Source: Yamagishiella unicocca
Taxonomy: Eukaryota > Chlorophyta > Chlorophyceae > Chlamydomonadales > Volvocaceae
Direction of reading: 5' to 3'
NCBI GenBank assembly: GCA_003116995.1
Contig: BDSL01000119.1
Coordinates: 224,834-288,833, forward strand
Length of the DNA: 64,000 nt
The notes beneath the pieces were generated by a model that was given only the letters and a program-made list of their open reading frames with translations, did no database searches and had not been told where the DNA came from. Position numbers and translations under genes: made by a program. Shown one piece after another: positions 12,777-25,800 of the stretch. Position 1 is the first letter of the stretch. Every line of letters starts with the position of its first letter.

Positions 12777-15700
12777 TCATCCCCACCGCACAATAGCGCC
12801 CGCCCATGTAAGGCCCGCTCCGAAACCCGCCATCGCAATCTGCAACCAGGCGGACGCAGTGCGGGGGTTGAGGTGAGAAGTGAGGACGCAAACAGGAAAC
12901 GAAGCGACGAAGCTTTCCTATGTTGTGTCTTCTCTCCCCCCCCTACCACGGGTCTCCCTCCTCCCCCCTTCCCCCCCAAATAAAACACACACCTGGGTGG
13001 ACCTGTCCACCTTCTCACCCTCCGTTTCCTACGTCGTGTAACCGGGTCTTCTCGTCGTCGCCCCTTTGTGTGTTGCCTTCATGCGGAAGCGACTCCCCGG
13101 ATGGCCCAACCGCCTCCCACCTCGCCCCCTTACTGTCCCGGCTCCGGCCCTCCCGTCCCCTCGCCAACCATCCGCCCCTTCCTTCACTCCCTCCCACTGC
13201 CCTGGCCGCCGCACCTTGTCCCCTTTTTGAATGCGGCCGCCACGCACCGCCTCGTCTAGCGCCAAGGGTATGGAGGCGGCCGAGGTGTTGCCGTACTGGG
13301 CGAGGTTGGACACGACACGGTCGGCTGGCAGGCCCAGCCGCTGCGGGGGGGGAGGGGTGTAAGGGTTTAATGTGTTTCGCAGCTTGGCGGACCGTACGAA
13401 GTACGGGGCGCACATAGCGTGTGTGTGTGTGCGGGGGGGGGGGGTAACATAAAGACACGGTTACGCGACATGGGTATTGTGTGTGTGTGTGTGTGTGTGT
13501 GTTTTACATCATTCGACCGGGCCTGATGTTGGCCAAGGGAAGCTACCCTGCCCTAATGGAAAGACCGCCGAAGCACTCTCCTATAAGGAGAGAAGCGTGA
13601 GGAGCCGCAGTGTGTGTGGGGGGGAGTGTAACGTAAAGACACGGTTATACGACATGGGTAGTGTGCGGGGGGGAGAGAGGCATGGCGGTGCTGGAGCACG
13701 ATTGACACGAAGGCTGGGCGCGGTTGGGTGGGTCAGAGCGGCAGTCACACTTTCCCAAAACCCACACCGCACGTGCTGCACTTGAGTAACGCATGCTGCA
13801 CGTGACTAACACATGCTCCACGTGACTAACACATGCTGCACGTGACTAACACGTGACTAACACATGCTCCACGTGACTAGCACATGCTGCACGTGACTAA
13901 CACATGCTCCACGTGACTAGCACATGCTGCACGTGACTAGCACATGCTCCACGTGACTAGCACATGCTGCACGTGCGGCTAGTCCCCCAGCTGGACCCAA
14001 CGAGGAGGCACCAAACAAGCACCAAACAAGCAAGCAGCAACGCCAAGGCTGGATGCAGGACCCACATGCCGGGGGGTACAATAAAAGGACCGGTAACGCG
14101 ACTGGGGAAGCGTAGCCTTCGGACACCGGGACGCGCGCGCATGCTACTGGACCAGGGTGGCCGGCCACACACACGGACGCGACGCAGGGGGGCCGGTGGC
14201 GAGGATACCCGGGGGACCCACAGCAGGTTATCGCGGATACCCGGCTACATGACATAGGAAACGGAGAGCAGGCACGAACTGGCGACTGATAACCGGAGCT
14301 CCGACAGGTGGGGGGAGAGAGCTCCTGTGGGCGCGCGAAGCCTTAGCAGGCCCCCGTGCATGTGCTCCGGATTGCACCCCGGCCCGGACTCCCTCCACCG
14401 CCACCAACAGCAGAGCTTCAGGACCCCACGCGTATACCCGGACAAGCGTAAGGCAACCCCACGCATAGGCCCTGACAACCGTAAGGTCGCACACAGGCCC
14501 AACTACGGCTGGCTTCTGAAGGCTTCCCCAATGCCGTCAGCGTCGCTATCGCCGCGCAGAGGCGACCCCAACGAGTGTACCTACACGCGCTCTGGACTTA
14601 TAGGGAATGCCCCCCCCTCGAATCCCCACCTTCTGACCCCCAGCGACACCCCCCGGTCCCCCCAACGGCCCACCGTCGCAGCCGCGTCCAAGATGCGCTG
14701 GTTGGCCTGGTGCATCACCAGCCAGTCAACCGACTCCTGCGAGGGTTCGGCCGTGGTTAAGCGGTTTTTGGGCAGTTAGCGGTTAGGTGGGTTGGAGCTC
14801 GGGGGCGCGTGTTTGGGGGGGGGGCGCGGGCGGGTTGAGGCGGGGGGGGGGGCAGAAGGCCGGTGTTTGCTGCTTGCTGGCGCCATGACGCCCGAGGGCA
14901 GGGCCAGAGCGACGGTAGCGAGAGGTCCAGGGCGCAAGGTAGCGCGACAGTGGCAAACGACACTCGAAGGCAGCACCTGCGTCGGTTCCCCAAACCCTCA
15001 CCGTGGTAATGGCTTCCTAAACCCTCATTTCAGTGCCGTCCTGCAGGTTTTCTCATCATAATCCCCCTTCTCTCCCCCGCTTCCCTTCCCTTCCCTCCCC
15101 TCCCCCGCCAGCCAGCCGCGCACCTTCGTCATGTTGGCCTTCGCAAGCGCGCTGTCAATCACCTGGTGGTTGGGAGCGGTTGGGGTGGTTGGGGCGGTTG
15201 GGTCGGCAGGTACCCAGCTCGGGGAGGGAGCGGTTCGGCTGTGCAAAGGGGCCAACACGGCTCCTGGCTCAACGGGAGCGGGCAGGTATGAGACCCCCTT
15301 GAGGTTCCCCGTGAGGCCCAGGAGTGGGCAGTTAAGAGCCCCCCCTGGAGGTCCCTCAAGCTACAAGAGTGGGCAGGCACGAGCTCCCCCGGGCCCCGAC
15401 CCCGTGTGTGTTTTCCGTGCCTCACCCTCACCCTCACGTTCTTGCATCCCGACCCACACGGTCCCCCCTTCATACCCCCCAACCCCAACACCCGAACTTT
15501 GGCGCGCCCCACACACACCCTCTTTGCTCGGCAGACACGGCTGCCTTCCAGGCAGCTACCTCCCCTTTCCGAACCCCATTCGCCGGCCCTCCTCTTCCTC
15601 CTCCTCCTCCTCCTCCCCTTCCTCCTTCCTCCTCCTCCTCCTCCTCCTCCCCTTCCTCCTTCCTCCTCCTCCCCTTCCTCCCCTCCTCCTCCCCTTCCTC

Positions 15701-18700
15701 CTCCCCTCCCCTCCTCCTCCCCTCCCCTTCTCCTCCCCTTCCTCTCCCTCCCCTTCCTCCCCCTCCCCTCCTCCTCCCCTCCCCACCTCCTCCCTTTCTT
15801 CCCCTTCCTCCCGAGCCCACCCACCCACCGCCGGCACCGTGCGCACTGCGAACTTGAACACGTCCTGCCCCGCCATGTGGATGTTGGAGTACGTGGCGTG
15901 CGAGGAGGGCGAGTCGCCTTCGGACATGGGCTTGAGGCCGCCGCCTGGGGGGGGGAGGTTACAGGAAAGAGCCGGTTACTGGGGGAGGGAGGTTACAGGA
16001 AAGAGCCGGTTACTGGGGGAGGGAGGTTACAGGAAAGAGCCGGTTACTGGGGGAGGGAGGTTACAGGAAAGAGCCGGTTACTGGGGGAGGGAGGTTACAG
16101 GAAAAAGCCGGTCACTGGGGGAGGGAGGTTACAGGAAAAAGCCGGTCACTGGGGGAGGGAGGTTACAGGAAAGAGCCGGTCACTGGGGGAGGGAGGTTAC
16201 AGGAAAGAGCCGGTCACTGGGGGAGGGAGGTTACAGGAAAGAGCCGGTTACTGGGGGAGGGAGGTTACAGAAAAGAGCCGGTCACTCTACGTAGGAAGTG
16301 TAGCTGGTGGGGGGGGGGAAACAGGGGGAGGCCTAGGTGGGAGGCCCAGGTGGGAGGCCCAGGTGGGAATGGGCAGGGTGGGGAGTGGCACAAATGGCAC
16401 AAAGACATAGGTATGTCATGTAACCGGCGCCGCCGGCGCTGGGGGGCCCGGGGGTGGAAGACGGCACGGCAGGGCGGATCGAGACGCCGCGGGGGGAGGC
16501 CGGGAGAAAGCGCGATGGTTCGTGGCTGGAGGGAGGGAGGTGCACAGGTATGCCCCCACCCGCACTGGGAGGGCCCCCCACCAACACAGACTCATGCGCC
16601 GCCCCACGCCGCCCCTCCCGCCGCGAGTCCGCCGTGTTGACTGGGACCTGGAGCCGGCAGCAGCCACCCTGCAGCCTGGAGCCGGCAGCAGCCACCCTGC
16701 AGCCACCCTGCAGCCGGCAGCAGCCACCCTGCAGCCACCCTGGAGCCGGCAGCAGCCACCCTGCAGCCACCCTGGAGCCGGCAGCAGCCACCCTGCAGCC
16801 ACCCTGGAGCCGGCAGCAGCCACCCTGCAGCCACCCTGGAGCCGGCAGCAGCCACCCTGCAGCCGCACCTCGTGTCACCAATTCTCCCCCACTACCAAGA
16901 AACCCCAGATGCATCATCCCGTACATATTCTTATACCCGTTAGGGGATTGAAAATACTCTTAATAAGAGGTAGCTTTACCACGATTGACCCACTGCATGA
17001 CCCGCGTCACCAACACCCGAACCGCAATCACCCCCCGCCCTCTTCAGTTTGTTCCATGTCGACCCCTGCCCTCTTCAGTTTGCTCCATGTCGACCCCTGG
17101 CCCACGTGAAATCCCTCCATCGGATGCATGGCCCTGCGAACTCCCACCCCCTCCCCTGGCCCTTGTTCACCTCCAACCCAGTTCCCGCCACAGGCGCGCA
17201 TAGCTGCCGGCTGCTGAGGTGCGGTCGGGGTCTGCTGGTAGGTCTGCAGCGAGCTGTCCGACTTCTCGACGCCCACGGCGCCGTGCAGCAAGGAACCAAC
17301 GGCGCAGCCGCGCACCGCGGCAAACCCTGTGCCCCCTCCGCCTCCGCCTCCGCCTCCGCCTCCGCCGCAGCTGCTAGTACACCGGCGCCGTTGCTGAAAG
17401 AAACGCCACCGTCGAAAAGGCGCTCAGCAAAAGACCCCACTCATAGCCCCGCCCCTCCCCGCCCCGCCCATCCCCCCAACCCCAACTTCAGCCGCTACCC
17501 CCCCCCCGTTTCCCCAACCCCTCCCCCCCTTTTTCCCCAAACCCAAACCCAGCCCCTACCCCCCCCCGTTTCCCCCGCGCACCGGAGAACATGCAGTGCA
17601 GGTGCTTGTGCCCTGCTCCGTCGCTGCCCATTTCCATACCCAGGATGGCTCCAGGGGCGGCGGGGTCGGGGTTGGCAGTCACCACCACCGCCCCGCAGCC
17701 GTCACCGAACAAGATGCACGTCCCTGCAGCGGCGGCGGTCGGCAGGTGGTTACGGCAGGTGATTACGGCAGGTGGTTACGGCAGGTGATAACGGCAGGTG
17801 GTTATGGCAGGTGGTTCCGGCAGGTTACGGCCGGTCACGCGGTGTTGAGGGAGGTTACACGGGATTCACGATGTAGGTAGGATCTTACGCACCACCCGGC
17901 CCCGAAGCTACTCCAGCGCGCCCCCCCCTCGAACCAAACCCTGACCGCCACCCCCCTGTTGCCCAGCCGCCTCCAGAAAAGCAACCACCCAGCAACCGTC
18001 CCTCAGGGGCCCTCGAACCTCCCAGCTGCCCAGACCCCCCCTCGCCCATTCCTCGACATGCAGTGCCACCTCCCCCCTGCTACCCCCCCATGCTTCCCGC
18101 CTGCTCCCGATCCCGGCTGCTTACCCCGGTCACACCACCGCCGCGCCCCCCCCGCCCGCCCCGGCCGCTCACCCCGGTCGCGCCAGTCCACAAACCGCGA
18201 CAACGCGTCCCCCCCCACGACCAGCACGTTGCGGAAGGTGCCAGCGCGGATGTACTGCGACGCCGTGACTAGCGCGACCACGAAGCCGCTGCAGGCCGCC
18301 GTGAGGTCGAAGGCCACTGCGCGGGTAGCGCCGATGGCGGCCTGGACCTGCGGGTCGAGGGTTTTGGCGGAGGGATGGGTGGTGGTGTAAGGACCCGGGG
18401 GGGGGGCTCAGCGGGCTAGGTGGAGGGGCGGGCTGCGAACGGAGCTTGGCCGGGGGCGGCGCTAGGGCGAAACGCAGCGTTATGTACGGCATATGCTGAC
18501 AAGGCAGCTGACGTCGACGGTGCGACACGCTCGCATTCCCGGTTCCGTTCTTTTAGGGCTTTGATAGGCGTAAGGTGGCGGCAGCGGTTTGCGGCGGGTG
18601 GCGCGAGCTTAAGGCTGGCTAATTGCTTGCTAAGTGGCCGCAAGGCAGCACGAACCTGGAGCTTGCGCATTATTATGATACCATTTGATCCCATCACCAT

Positions 18701-19328
18701 GATTATTTAGAGGAGTTAGTGCAAGTGCCAAGGGCGAAAGCCAAACGAAATGTTCGCAAGGGACGGCGGCCAAGTCCTTTTGGGACTGCGCAAAGGCCCA
18801 GTATGTCGAATTTGGCACCTAGCGATATATGTGGATGCGTAGGTGCGGACCAATGCGGTGCCCCGTCGGGTACTGCACAGGCCTGCCGCGGTGAGCGTTA
18901 CAAGCGGCGGCCCCCCTCACCTGGCATGCGCTGCCAAACACGTCGTCAGGCGACGACGTCGCGAAAAGCACGAGATCTATGTCCTTGGCAGCTATGCCGG
19001 CCATCTCCAGCGCTCGATTGGCTGAAATAGCTGCATGCTGCGTCAGCGTTTCGCCCTTGCCGAGGACATGGCGCTTCTTGATGCCGGTGCGCGACGTAAT
19101 CCAATCGTCGGTCGTCTCCACAAGCTTCTCCAAGTCATGATTTGTGAGATAGGTCTCTGGAACCGAGCTGCCAACGCCGACGAGCATCTCGGCCGCGCTG
19201 CACTGCACGAGGCGCAGCTGCTGCTGCGCCGACGACCGCCACGGCTGAAGCAACGCACGACGTGCCGGTGGCACCGAACGCGCCGTAAAGCATGATCCGA
19301 CAGCTTGCCGATTACTTGCTTGCAACAT
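12777..19328 (-). CDS. KAS3: 3-ketoacyl-ACP synthase III (KAS III), plastid, complete
   Basis: Condenses acetyl-CoA with malonyl-ACP to acetoacetyl-ACP, the first elongation step of plastid type II fatty-acid synthesis. Preferred minus-strand exons: 19328-18921, 18347-18173, 17723-17583, 15944-15829, 15162-15124, 14736-14674, 13340-13215, 12839-12777; phases agree and give 376 aa. Residues 1 to about 50, rich in Ser/Arg/Ala, look like a chloroplast transit peptide; an in-frame ATG at 19385 would add 19 aa. The catalytic triad is visible: Cys155 in LTAACSGF, His302 in VMHQANQRI, Asn332 in YGNTSAAS. His-Asn spacing of 30 equals E. coli FabH; Cys-His is 15 longer because of an algal/plant-type insert. 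GDGCGAVV and the C-terminal [17 protein letters not shown] are also diagnostic. A possible extra phase-1/1 exon lies at 17326-17171. Introns are packed with minisatellites. The gene is divergent from DAW1. A decayed exon 1 copy lies at 8307-8620. Confidence 0.94.
13793..13975 (-). repeat. 20-bp minisatellite in KAS III intron
   Basis: About nine units of a CACGTGACTAACACATGCTC-like 20-mer, varying TAAC/TAGC and GCTC/GCTG. It lies inside the intron between the HQAN exon (14736-14674) and the exon starting at 13340. A (GT)n run at 13478-13502 is nearby. Confidence 0.85.
14068..14187 (+). repeat. Dispersed repeat, copy 1 (partner at 61552-61685)
   Basis: Shares GTAGCCTTCGGACACC and GCGCATGCTACTGGAC followed by AGGGTGGCCGGCCAC with 61552-61685. 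Both copies begin with a GGGGGGT(G/A)CA(A)TAAAAG phrase and an ACCGGTA motif. It is located in a KAS III intron, so it is an interspersed repeat rather than part of the gene. Confidence 0.75.
15596..15812 (-). repeat. Polypurine/polypyrimidine tract in KAS III intron
   Basis: About 215 bp of almost pure CTCC/CCTT on the plus strand, hence GGAG-rich on the KAS III sense strand, just downstream of the exon ending at 15829. Such mirror-like homopurine tracts can form triplex DNA. The long open frames across it are compositional artefacts. Confidence 0.85.
15956..16290 (-). repeat. 34-bp minisatellite, 10 copies, in KAS III intron
   Basis: Ten units with the plus-strand core GGTTACAGGAAAGAGCCGG then TTACTGGGGGAGGGA. 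It immediately precedes the acceptor of the exon starting at 15944. The core closely resembles the unit of the array at 30937-31345 in a different gene and the dispersed GGAAAACCCGTG motif. Confidence 0.9.
16662..16862 (-). repeat. 32-bp minisatellite in KAS III intron
   Basis: About six units of GCCGGCAGCAGCCACCCTGC plus AGCCACCCTGGA. Because 32 is not a multiple of 3, every frame stays open through it, giving long false ORFs on both strands. Confidence 0.85.
17171..17326 (-). other. Possible alternative KAS III exon (156 bp)
   Basis: On the minus strand a CACAG acceptor at 17327 and a GTGAAC donor at 17170 bound an open 156-bp segment whose phases (1 in, 1 out) would fit exactly between the exons at 17723-17583 and 15944-15829. 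It would insert 52 residues (including [14 protein letters not shown]) at the position where plant KAS III proteins carry a variable insert. Without it the protein already aligns well with the family, so I leave it out of the main model. Confidence 0.3.
17745..17835 (-). repeat. GGCAGGTGGTTAC short tandem repeat in KAS III intron
   Basis: Seven or so units of a GGCAGGTGRTTACG-like 14-mer directly upstream, in sense terms, of the exon starting at 17723. Confidence 0.75.
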
Positions 19329-19878
19329 GGCTGTCGTTTGTCCTAAACCTTGCGCGTTGTCAAAGCTGGGTGCAAGCTGAGGCAACGTTTAGAACATCGC
19401 GCACGGTACACAAAATGGGTTGGCGCGATTGTTTTCCACCTAGTGATCCAGTGCAAAGTGCGGTATCCAATTGGCGAGGGTAGGCGTTTTCTGCTTTCCA
19501 GCTCGCTGATCGGGAACGCACGTCCTTCATGGCAGATCAGGACTGCCATGCACTAAATACCCTTTCACTTGCGAAATACTGCTTAGACTACAAATATGTC
19601 ATTCTAATTTCCCTCACCTGAACCGGTTGTTAACTGTGGGCACACTGTATCGGGATACTTGGAAGTCAGCTGCTTTCGACGTACACCGCAACACACTACA
19701 GCAGTGCTGGGTCTGGCCTCCATATACGCTAGTGCTCTTGGGGCCAGGCCCACGCCGACGCCTGCTCGTGGAACGCCGCCCCTGCCCCATTTTCTTGAGC
19801 AGCTTGAATCCGTCTATCTGCGCCCCTCTCTGGCATCTAGCACCAGCGGCACTAGCGTAAACCTTCGCGGCTGCAATT
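19329..19878. promoter_or_regulatory. Divergent upstream region shared by KAS III and DAW1
   Basis: About 550 bp separates the two start codons on opposite strands (KAS III at 19328, or 19385; DAW1 at 19879). No convincing TATA box was picked for either side. It is less G-runny than the introns and holds no minisatellite, as expected of a bidirectional promoter. Confidence 0.55.
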
Positions 19879-22800
19879 ATGGCGGCCAAGCTAAAGAAGT
19901 TCCTGCTTCGGTACTATCCACCTGGAATCATCTTGCAATATGAAAGGGATGGTATCATGAAACAGAAGCCGATTGATCTGCTGGACCTCACACCGGACGT
20001 GGACGTTGAGGTATGCTGGCAGGGCGTCTGGCTTCAGCGTTCCTGCGTCGATGGGCACATGCCAGGAAGTCCCCTGTGCCGGTCGTTTCGCTGACATAAT
20101 GCGTACAACATGCATCTATGCCTGCATTACGAAGTAGATTATTGGAGCATGGTCCGTGTCGCTTCTCTGCAGGTGTTGCTATCACAAATTATCCGCCAGG
20201 AGCCGCTTATCAGCGAAAATCGACGGCCAGCGCTGCGGCAACTCATACATCGGTTGATTGATAAAATGCTGGAGCAGCAGCACCACAGCTTCACGTTATT
20301 TAAGGTGGGCGGGACGGGTTGAACCTTCGACCTGGAAGTTTCGAGGTAAACAGGCAGCACGGAGGACCGCATTGCCAACTGAAGTGAAAATAGGGCTGGC
20401 ATGCAGCATGGACTGCGTCAAACAAAGGGGACCGTATGCATTTCGGGTGGGCTGGGTGAGTAACCGGCAAGGCAGGGTGGAGGCTCCATAGGCAACGCGA
20501 GGAGAGGCCGTTGTCGGCGACTCGGCCGCATCTCACTGTCGCGCTGAAACGGCTGACACACGAAGCACCTTGCCGCTAAGTGTTCACGAAAGGTGGTAGT
20601 GTAACAAAAAGCAACAAAGGCACAGCTAGGAGGGGGGGGCGCCGTAACCAGAAATGCAGGCCGCAGGCGATAATGCAAGCGCATTCCCGCATTTCTAGCT
20701 GCCAGCCCATTGGCGCTACGATGCAGCGGATAATTTCACTGGAGGCACATGGGAGGCGTCGTATGGGACGGGAGGGAACGCGGGGACTGTTGGGGCTAGT
20801 TGCATGGTTGGGACCTGCAGCTTGTGGTGGGGGCGATGATGAAGGTGAGCGGGATGTACGGGTTTGAGGAGATACTGCCGTACATGTCATCTGGGTCAGA
20901 ATTTACGGCGTCTAGGTGCTCGCAGGGCAGGACGGAGGCAGAGGAGGAAGGCGCGGAAGGGGGGGTAGAGAGGAAGGCGGAAGGTGAAGGTGCGGAAGGG
21001 CGGAAGGTGAAGGTGCGGAAGGGCGGAGAGGGGAAGGTGCGGAAGGGGGGAGAGGGGAAGGTGCGGAAGGGCGGAGAGGGGAAGGTGCGGAAGGGGGATG
21101 GCGGTCATCAGACGTTTGCGAACGGCGCTGTTGGGAGGGGGCCGGCCGACGCGGATCTAACGGCGGCGAGCTGTCCCGTGGCTACGATCCGGCCTGCTGT
21201 CGTCACCCCTGCTGACCTGCTGCCGCCGGTGGACGGGATCAGGCCGGGGGGTTCGCGGTGTGTGGGATTCAGTGCCGCAAGCAGAGCGAGACGCTCGCAC
21301 ACGGTGGGTGAGGAGAGGCAGGCAGGGCGGTGATACGTGTTGGAACCGCAGTGGTCAGGGCTGTTTTAGGTGCGAGCGGAGGTGGAGTTGCTGGGTGCCT
21401 CTGCGGGGGGGGGGAGGTCCGTGTGAGTGGATGGAGGGAGGGAGGGAGGGAGGGGGGGAGGGCTGGAAGGATGGAAGGTGGGAGGGCTGAAGTTACCGCA
21501 TCATACAAACTCGTGCGTGAGGTAGCTGTGTTCGAGAGGATGCAACCAGCCGGAGTAGGGGGGAGAACGGGGTGAGCGGGAAGGGGGCCAAAGGAAGACC
21601 CGTGTACGAAAGGACTACCGTTTGGAACAGACGTTCCGAGGTGCATGCTGGAGGAGGGGAAGGGGGCGGGGGGCGCTGCCCAGGGCACGTCACGGCACAC
21701 GGACCGGCATGGCGCTCTGCGGACGAACAGGTAGTCGGGCCGAGCAGTCGAAAGCTCGTTAACCTGGGCGCTCTACTAGGGGCCGCCGCCGTCGGGTGGT
21801 TTGATCGGAACCCTAGCCCCCCCCACAAACACAAACACACACGGGTCTTCCTCGCAAACACCCCCCCCCCCCCAAACACACACGGGTTGTCATGAGCGCC
21901 GTAGAACCGCGGCACCCGGACCGCAAACCTTGAAACCTCCCCGGCAGTTAGTTAGTTAGTTCGTTAGTCAGTTCGTTAGTCAGTGCGGCGGCGGCGGCGG
22001 CGCCATCGGAAAGATAGCCACTCCGGTTGTTGCCTGGGAACTCAAGCCCGGTCCCGTCCCGCCCCGACGAAACCGCACGACGCCCACCAGTCAGCGTCAG
22101 CAAACGCAGGAAAGCTCCGGGAGTTGTCTGTAGTCGCCTCGGCCGGAGGTGCAGAGGTACGGAGTGACGGCCGGAGGTCGGGATGAGGGAGCCCCGCCCG
22201 CTGACGAGGGGGATGTGGGAGCCAGCACCGCCCCGCCCCGCCCCGCCAACCGCGGCCCGCCCCGGACCCACCCGGACACACCCGGACCGGACCCACACCC
22301 TGGTCTTCACCGCACGCGCGCGCATGCGATGAGTCAGCGCCGTACAAGTCAGCGTAAGGACGTGCCCCACCCGCCGGAGGCAGAGGAGGCCCTCGTGGCT
22401 AGCGGCGGGGGGCCGGGGGGGGTGGTGGTGGTGGTGGTGGCGAAACGACCCGGTTACGCGGCATGGCGGGGGGCGTGTGGGGGGCCGGGGGGCCCGAGGA
22501 GGCGCACGGCCGGGTGTGGTGCGTGTGGGGCCCTCGACGCGGCACGCTGCCGCAGCTCCCTTGGGCCCCCGGGCGCCCGGGCCGCCAGCACTCCGCCCCG
22601 CCTTGCCCGCTGGCCGTCCTGGGCGACTGCGTCGTGACCCGCTGCTCCCCTGCCCCCACCCCATCCCACCCCACCCGCGGCGAACCTCCCCCTTTCCCCC
22701 GCCCTGCCCCTCTCGCCCCGTCCTCGGCCTCAGGTGCTCCGAGCGCACATCCTGCCGCTGACCAACTGCGCGTTCAACAAGAGCGGCGACCGATTCATAA

Positions 22801-25800
22801 CGGGGTCGTACGACCGCACCTGCAAGGTCAGTGGGTGGGGAGGGGAAGGGGGAGTCATGCCGCTGGGGTGGGGGGGTGAGAGGAAATAGAATCACGCAGG
22901 TCGCCACTTGGGACATGAGTAAAACCGGGGGGACTTGTGATGTGGGTTTAGTTGACGGTGTCCCGTGATGGGATGGGCGGGAGCGGCTTTCGCGCGTCAA
23001 AGGGGGGGGACGAGGAAACCCGTGGGAGGGGGGAGGGGGAGGTGTGTATCGGAGGTGTGTATCGTAATGATGGCTGGCGGGCGATAGGCCGCGCAGCAGT
23101 AGTACCCGCCAGCACCTGCCAGCAGCGACCACCCACCCACTCGGCCCCAGAAACAACACCCCATCATAGCGACCAGAGGGTTAAGGGTTTTAGGGTTTAA
23201 GCGGTCCGGCGGGTATGGGTTTAGGGTTCAAGCGACCAGGGGGATCGGGGTGGGGAGTGTGGCGCTTGGTCCGCGGCCCGGCAGCCCTCATCAGGCGGTG
23301 GCGCGCCATGCGCGGGCGCAAATCCATGGCGACCAGCGGATGCCCTTGCGGCGGCAGGGAAAGGATGCGGGGTGGGGCGAGCCCTGGGGTGGGCGCGGGA
23401 CAGGGCAGTAGACGTCCCCCGGTGCAGACAGCGGCGGGCGTCGTGGGTTGATGTGGGTCAGTGGGTCAAGGGCGGGGGAGGGTCAGGAGAGGGGGGCGTG
23501 AGTCTGATGACGGCGATGAGGAGGTGGGGCTACTGCCAACAAGGGCCGCCGCCGCAGCAGCAGCAGCAGCGAACAAGCAAGGGTGCATGGATGGATGGAT
23601 GGATGGATGGATGGATGGATGGATGGATGGATGGGCGGAACACCGCCAGGGGTCGCGTGCGCCGCTATGTTTCGGAAACCGTCAGGGCTGCGCGTGTGAC
23701 TGGGGGGGGGGCGCGTCCGTGCGGATCGAGGACAGCACCTAGCGGTTCCATGACGGCTCCCAAGTCGTGTTGTGGTACACCCGGGGAATCCGCCCGTGGA
23801 TGTAAGGGGGGACGATGGGCCGCGGGGCAGCCCGGGGGTTATGAGCTGAGACCCGTGGGTCGGCACTGAAGAGTAAAACCGGCAGCCCGGGGGGCCGGAG
23901 GGCCACGGTTGTGGAGAGGGGCATACCACTTTTTGGTTAAGTTCAATCATCAAAGTTGCTGGGGGGCTGGTAAGGGGGGGGAGCGGCAAGGGGTGGCAGG
24001 AGGACTGCGGCGCCTTGGGGAGGGTGGAGAGCGGGGCGGGGGGAGGGCTGGTCGGGTAGAGGGCTGGTCGGGTGGGCCACGCCTGGCGTGGGGGACCCCG
24101 ACATGCCCCTCCCGCTACTAGCTTGCGCCGGCAGTGGCGGTGACACTGTGTCCTCCACCACGGGTCCCGGCACTGATCTTGACCTCTTGCCTTGGCCCCC
24201 CGCCGCAGGTGTGGAACACGTTTACTGGGGAGGAGATCTTCACGCTGGAGGGCCATAAAAACGTGGTGAGTATGGGGTCAATAGGGGGTGAGTAGGGGGT
24301 GAGTCGGAGGTCAGTCGGGGATGAGAGGAAACTCGTTGGTCGGCACTTAAAAAGGGGCAAAGGGGGCCGTGCCGGCCAGGGAAAGCCCCGCCTCGCCGGG
24401 AGGAGGTGAGGTGTGGGAGGGGTTCAGCGGGAAAACCCGTGGGTACGACGTAGGAGGAGCAGAGCCAATCACCAACGGGAGGAGGAGAAGGAGGATGGGA
24501 GGCGGCCATAATGGGGCGTCGATGGCCGGCAACCAACGCGAGCAACAGCGAGCCGGGGGAGGGGTGGGCGTGTGACCAAGGTGGGCATGTGACCAACATA
24601 CCAGCATACTGTACACACAGCTTTAACCCACCTTGAACCCGTCGCCAGAACCGATCAGTGAGGGGGGGAGGAAAAGCCCGTAGGGTTGGCATTGGAATTG
24701 GCCCCAATCGCAGGGGTTAGCTCCTCCGGGCCTGTAAGGCTCAGCCGTGCCGTCCTAGCTCGGACCGTTAGCTTGTAGATACCTAGCGCTAGGCGACCAG
24801 CCTTGTGGGGACTGGTGGTTGAGGACAGCGCCGAGTCGGTGTGCAGTTGCGAGGATAACGGTTGGTCAGGCCAGCCGCACTCTTCGCTTACAAGTAAGTT
24901 GTCGTAGCACCGCTCGGCACCGAGCTCGGCACCGAGCTCGGCACCGAGCAGACCGAGCTCGGCCTTGCGCGATGCCGCGAAGCTGGGGTGCGGCTGGACT
25001 GATCAACGGGGACCGGGGGGGGGGAGAAAGGAAAAGCTGCGAATTTATCGGGGGTGTAAAGAGAATCCGCGAATCCAGTGAGGGGGACACGGGAGGGGGT
25101 GGCGGGTGGCGTGCGGGGGCTGCGGGCGCAGTTGCGTCCGGTGGGCTGAGCGGAGGCGGAGGCGGGGAGGGGACTGGAGGCGGGGGAGAGCTGAGGGCTG
25201 GGCTGGACTGGGGAGACAGCGCTCTGCGGCCCGGGGGGGGGCCGGAGGGTGCTGGGGTGTGGCCTGGATGGCGTGACACGGGGTGGGACACATACACCCA
25301 CAACCAGGTCGACTGGCTGCGACTGTTGCCTCGTGTGGATGGTCGTACGGCGAAGAGCCCTCTAGCGCCTGCCGCTGGCGTGACCCTGTCTCCCCACCTC
25401 CCCCCGGGGTTCTTTTCTGTTACCCTCCCCCTCGGGTGGTCTCCCTCCCCCCGCGCTCGCTGTCCCGCCGGGGGGCTGTCGCAACGTCGCCCTCCTGCGC
25501 CCGCCCGCCCGCCGCACGTCGTACGTCGTACAGGTGTACGCCATCGCGTTTAACAACCCGTACGGCGACAAGATCGTGACGGGCTCGTTCGACAAGACGT
25601 GCAAGCTCTGGGACGCGTACACGGGCCAGCTGTACTACACCCTCAAAGGTGCGGGGCGCTCGTGGCGGATGCGTAGGGTTCGTGCGGACAGCCCGTGTAA
25701 TAGGATAAGGCCGATGCGTGGGGTGGCGGCGTGGCTCAAGTGGGTGGCGCCGGAGAAGGTGGGGTGTGGAGCGGCCGAGGCGGAGAAGGTGGGGTGTGGA

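Noticed and set aside
15131..16410. Long plus-strand open frames (334 and 387 codons) across the CT-rich tract and the 34-bp array
   Set aside because: They are produced by simple-sequence DNA inside a KAS III intron on the opposite strand; composition is Pro/Ser/Leu runs plus repeat units, with no domain.
21948..23159. 403-codon minus-strand open frame
   Set aside because: It overlaps DAW1 exon 3 on the opposite strand, is Pro/Arg-rich, and contains no recognisable motif; a GC-rich shadow frame.
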